Both the position numbers and the translations under genes were made by a program. Shown piece by piece: positions 62,286-64,000 of a stretch of 64,000 nt of DNA. Numbering within the stretch: the stretch's first letter is position 1; each line of letters begins with the position of its first letter. The stretch is from Prorocentrum cordatum. Its lineage: Eukaryota; Sar; Dinophyceae; Prorocentrales; Prorocentraceae. A model generated the notes under the pieces. It saw only the letters and a list, made by a program, of their open reading frames with translations. It did not search any database and had not been told where the DNA came from. The stretch covers positions 901,112 through 965,111 of the forward strand of contig CAUYUJ010018726.1 of assembly GCA_963575745.1 (NCBI GenBank), given 5' to 3'.

Positions 62286-63880
62286 GGCGCGATGCTGGCG
62301 CCCGCCCCTCTATGCGCGCTGGCGTTGGCCATCCGCGCGGAGGCCCTGTGCTTCGGCGCCTTCGCGACGGCGACGGTCTTCTTGTTCTTCCAAGATTGCG
62401 GGCCATCCATCGCCGCCCAGCCTGCGGCGGGCTGTTCGCGCCAGCAACGGGCAGCTTCTTCCTAGACGTGGGCGCCGCCATGGCGAGGCTGAACGCCGGC
62501 CTCGCTCGCGCCTGCGCCGACGACGCGGAGGCCGCCATCCGCCAGCTGAAATTCCCGAAGGTGTTCCACCGCGCATTCGCGATCGCGGAGAGGATCGCGG
62601 GCCTCATGCTGAAAACTTCCAAGTGCAAGATCGCGCCCTTGGCCGCGTCCTACTCGCCCGCCCTCGCCCGCGGGCGCTCCAGATGGATTGCCTGCGGCCT
62701 GCCCCTGTGGGCCTCATTTGGGGGAGTTGATGGTTTGACATGCTCGGGCCTCTGGCTTGGCTCTTCGGCGCCCCTCCGCTCCTGGAGGGCCGCCGTCGCC
62801 AGATGGCAGGGCCGCGGATCGAGACTGGCTGGCAAGGGGGCCCCATTTTCGGTCTCGGCTCAGAACCATGAAGGCCGAATTGCCTTTGTCATAGGATACT
62901 TCGCTCAACGTTTACCCCTGCCGCTGGAGTATGCCCGCCGAGGGCCAGCAGCGTTCGCGAGGCCCCCCTGTGCCCCGGGCTGTGCGACCCCGCGCGCCTG
63001 GCGGTTTGAGCTCGCTCGTTGGGGCGCCCGCGTGTCTCTGGCATCCAGGCGACCTCCCTGACTGCCATCGCCCGCGCCGGCAGACTTCGCCCCCCCTCCC
63101 CGGCGCGAAACGATGGCCGAGCTGCGAGCGATCTCCGATGAGCCGCTCCCGATTGCCTATCGAGCGCGCGCCCGCTCCAATCGGGCCCCCGCCCTGCCGC
63201 AATTTTCTGGCCGCTGTTGGCGCCGCGTTCCCCCGCCGCCCCCTCGGCCCTCATCTGCTCGCGTCCACCGCCGTCTCTCACAGCCGCATCTCGGCCGCCG
63301 CTCGCGCGGCGATCGCCCCTCTCAAGTCAGAACTCGCTGGGGCCCAGGACTCCAGTAAATTGATGTCCAAAGACGTTTGAGGATCAAGATCTCGGAGCAC
63401 CTGCGTCCGAACTGTCTCTCTGAAGCGTTCGCCTCCCGGTCGGTCAAGCGGGGCCCATCTCGCTTCTGGATGACCGCGGGCTCCCGCGGGATGCCCTTCG
63501 CGTTGAGCTTTCTCGTTTCTGCGTCGCGTTCTCCATGGCCGTTCTGAAGGTGCTGTTGGGCGGATGAGCCACCGACGGGCGCTGTCGATAATGTACTCCG
63601 CGTGTGCTTGGGTGCCCTGATGGGCTTGGCGACTTTACCCGCTATCGGAATTGCCCGCAATTCATTGACATCTCGCTGCCGTGCTCTATCTTTATGTCCG
63701 CGCGTTCCTGTCCACCTCTCCTCTTGGTCGCCTCGGTCTTGGTCTTCTTCGCTTCGCGCCCTTGCTGCCGCCGCCATTATCTTCTCGCGCTTGCGCGCCG
63801 AGCCTGCGCGCCCGCTGCCGGCTGACAAGGTCGGCTTCATCATTCCCGCCGCTCGGTGGGCGCCCCGTCGGCTATAGACG
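62286..63880 (+). pseudogene. Host LINE, part 3: C-terminal RT and Cys/His tail
   Basis: Continues the LINE RT: GAMLAPAPLCALALAIRAE at the junction, then in another frame LLRRG-type text and ARACADDAEAAIRQL (catalytic Asp pair CADD, 62,513-62,524), IAERIAGLMLKTSKCKIAPL (62,580-62,640) and RSWRAAVARWQGRG. The tail includes CLGCPDGLGDFTRYRNCPQF (63,605-63,665), a Cys/His motif typical of LINE C-termini. Frames change several times. LINE parts 1-3 sum to about 3.6 kb. Confidence 0.65.
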
Positions 63881-63920
63881 GGAACCCGTAGCGTCGGCGG
63901 CCACGCGCGAGGAAGAGGAA

Positions 63921-64000
63921 CCACCGGAGGAGGAGGAGGAGGAGAATGATGAGGAGGAGGAGGAAACAGAGGAGGAGGAACATGACGAGGAACCGGAGGA
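63921..64000. repeat. (GGA)n purine tract at window end
   Basis: A GGA/GAA-rich tract that continues past the window edge. Confidence 0.85.

Overview
The window reads as nuclear DNA of a core, peridinin-type dinoflagellate. The evidence is: two intronless copies of a gene whose product starts with a signal peptide and an FVGSP (FVAP-type) plastid-targeting motif, each with a decayed dinoflagellate spliced leader (SL) in its 5' flank; LINE, Ty1/copia, Ty3/gypsy and tyrosine-recombinase (YR) retroelements of the kinds known from dinoflagellate genomes; and a GC-rich background full of (GGA)n, (GA)n and (TA)n tracts. Species cannot be fixed from the sequence. Family calls come from reading translations; no database was searched, and identity figures are hand counts.

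1-24.3 kb: a gene-poor stretch dominated by satellites. The two paralogous plastid-type genes lie at 7,349-8,032 (+) and 22,786-23,466 (+), about 91% identical in protein. Around them are a decayed minus-strand coding region (4.27-6.85 kb), two fold-back MITE-like elements (9,779-9,975 and 10,320-10,488), a 12-bp repeat array (11.65-12.37 kb), a ~63-bp minisatellite (13.25-13.99 kb), a duplicated segment carrying an 83-bp repeat (13.99-15.5 kb), and the 3' half of a LINE with an RNase H domain (19.77-21.66 kb).

24.3-32.8 kb: a Ty1/copia-type element on the minus strand with ~150-bp terminal repeats, decayed by frameshifts and carrying a 426-bp insertion flanked by 19-bp direct repeats.

33.3-39.1 kb: YR-1, a DIRS/PAT-type retroelement (gag-like, RT, RNase H, tyrosine recombinase) with split direct repeats in the order A1-body-B1-A2-B2. 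After it come a gag fragment, a long TA/TG microsatellite and a ~350-bp tandem repeat (40.6-41.9 kb).

41.9-63.9 kb: one LINE interrupted twice. YR-2 (42,039 to about 49,387), again with A1-body-B1-A2-B2 ends, sits in the LINE endonuclease domain without a target duplication. A Ty3/gypsy element (51,250-62,281), with ~565-bp LTRs and a 4-bp target duplication (GCTG), sits in the LINE reverse transcriptase domain. The gypsy element encodes a coiled-coil Gag, a DTG protease preceded by a membrane segment, RT, RNase H, a C5-DNA-methyltransferase-like domain and a DD35E integrase. Both LTRs carry an 18/21 match to the dinoflagellate SL and a 20-24 bp perfect palindrome.

The strongest leads are the SL-like sequence inside both LTRs, the methyltransferase-like domain between RNase H and integrase, the two YR elements with diagnostic split repeats, and the triple nesting, whose junctions can be read to the base.
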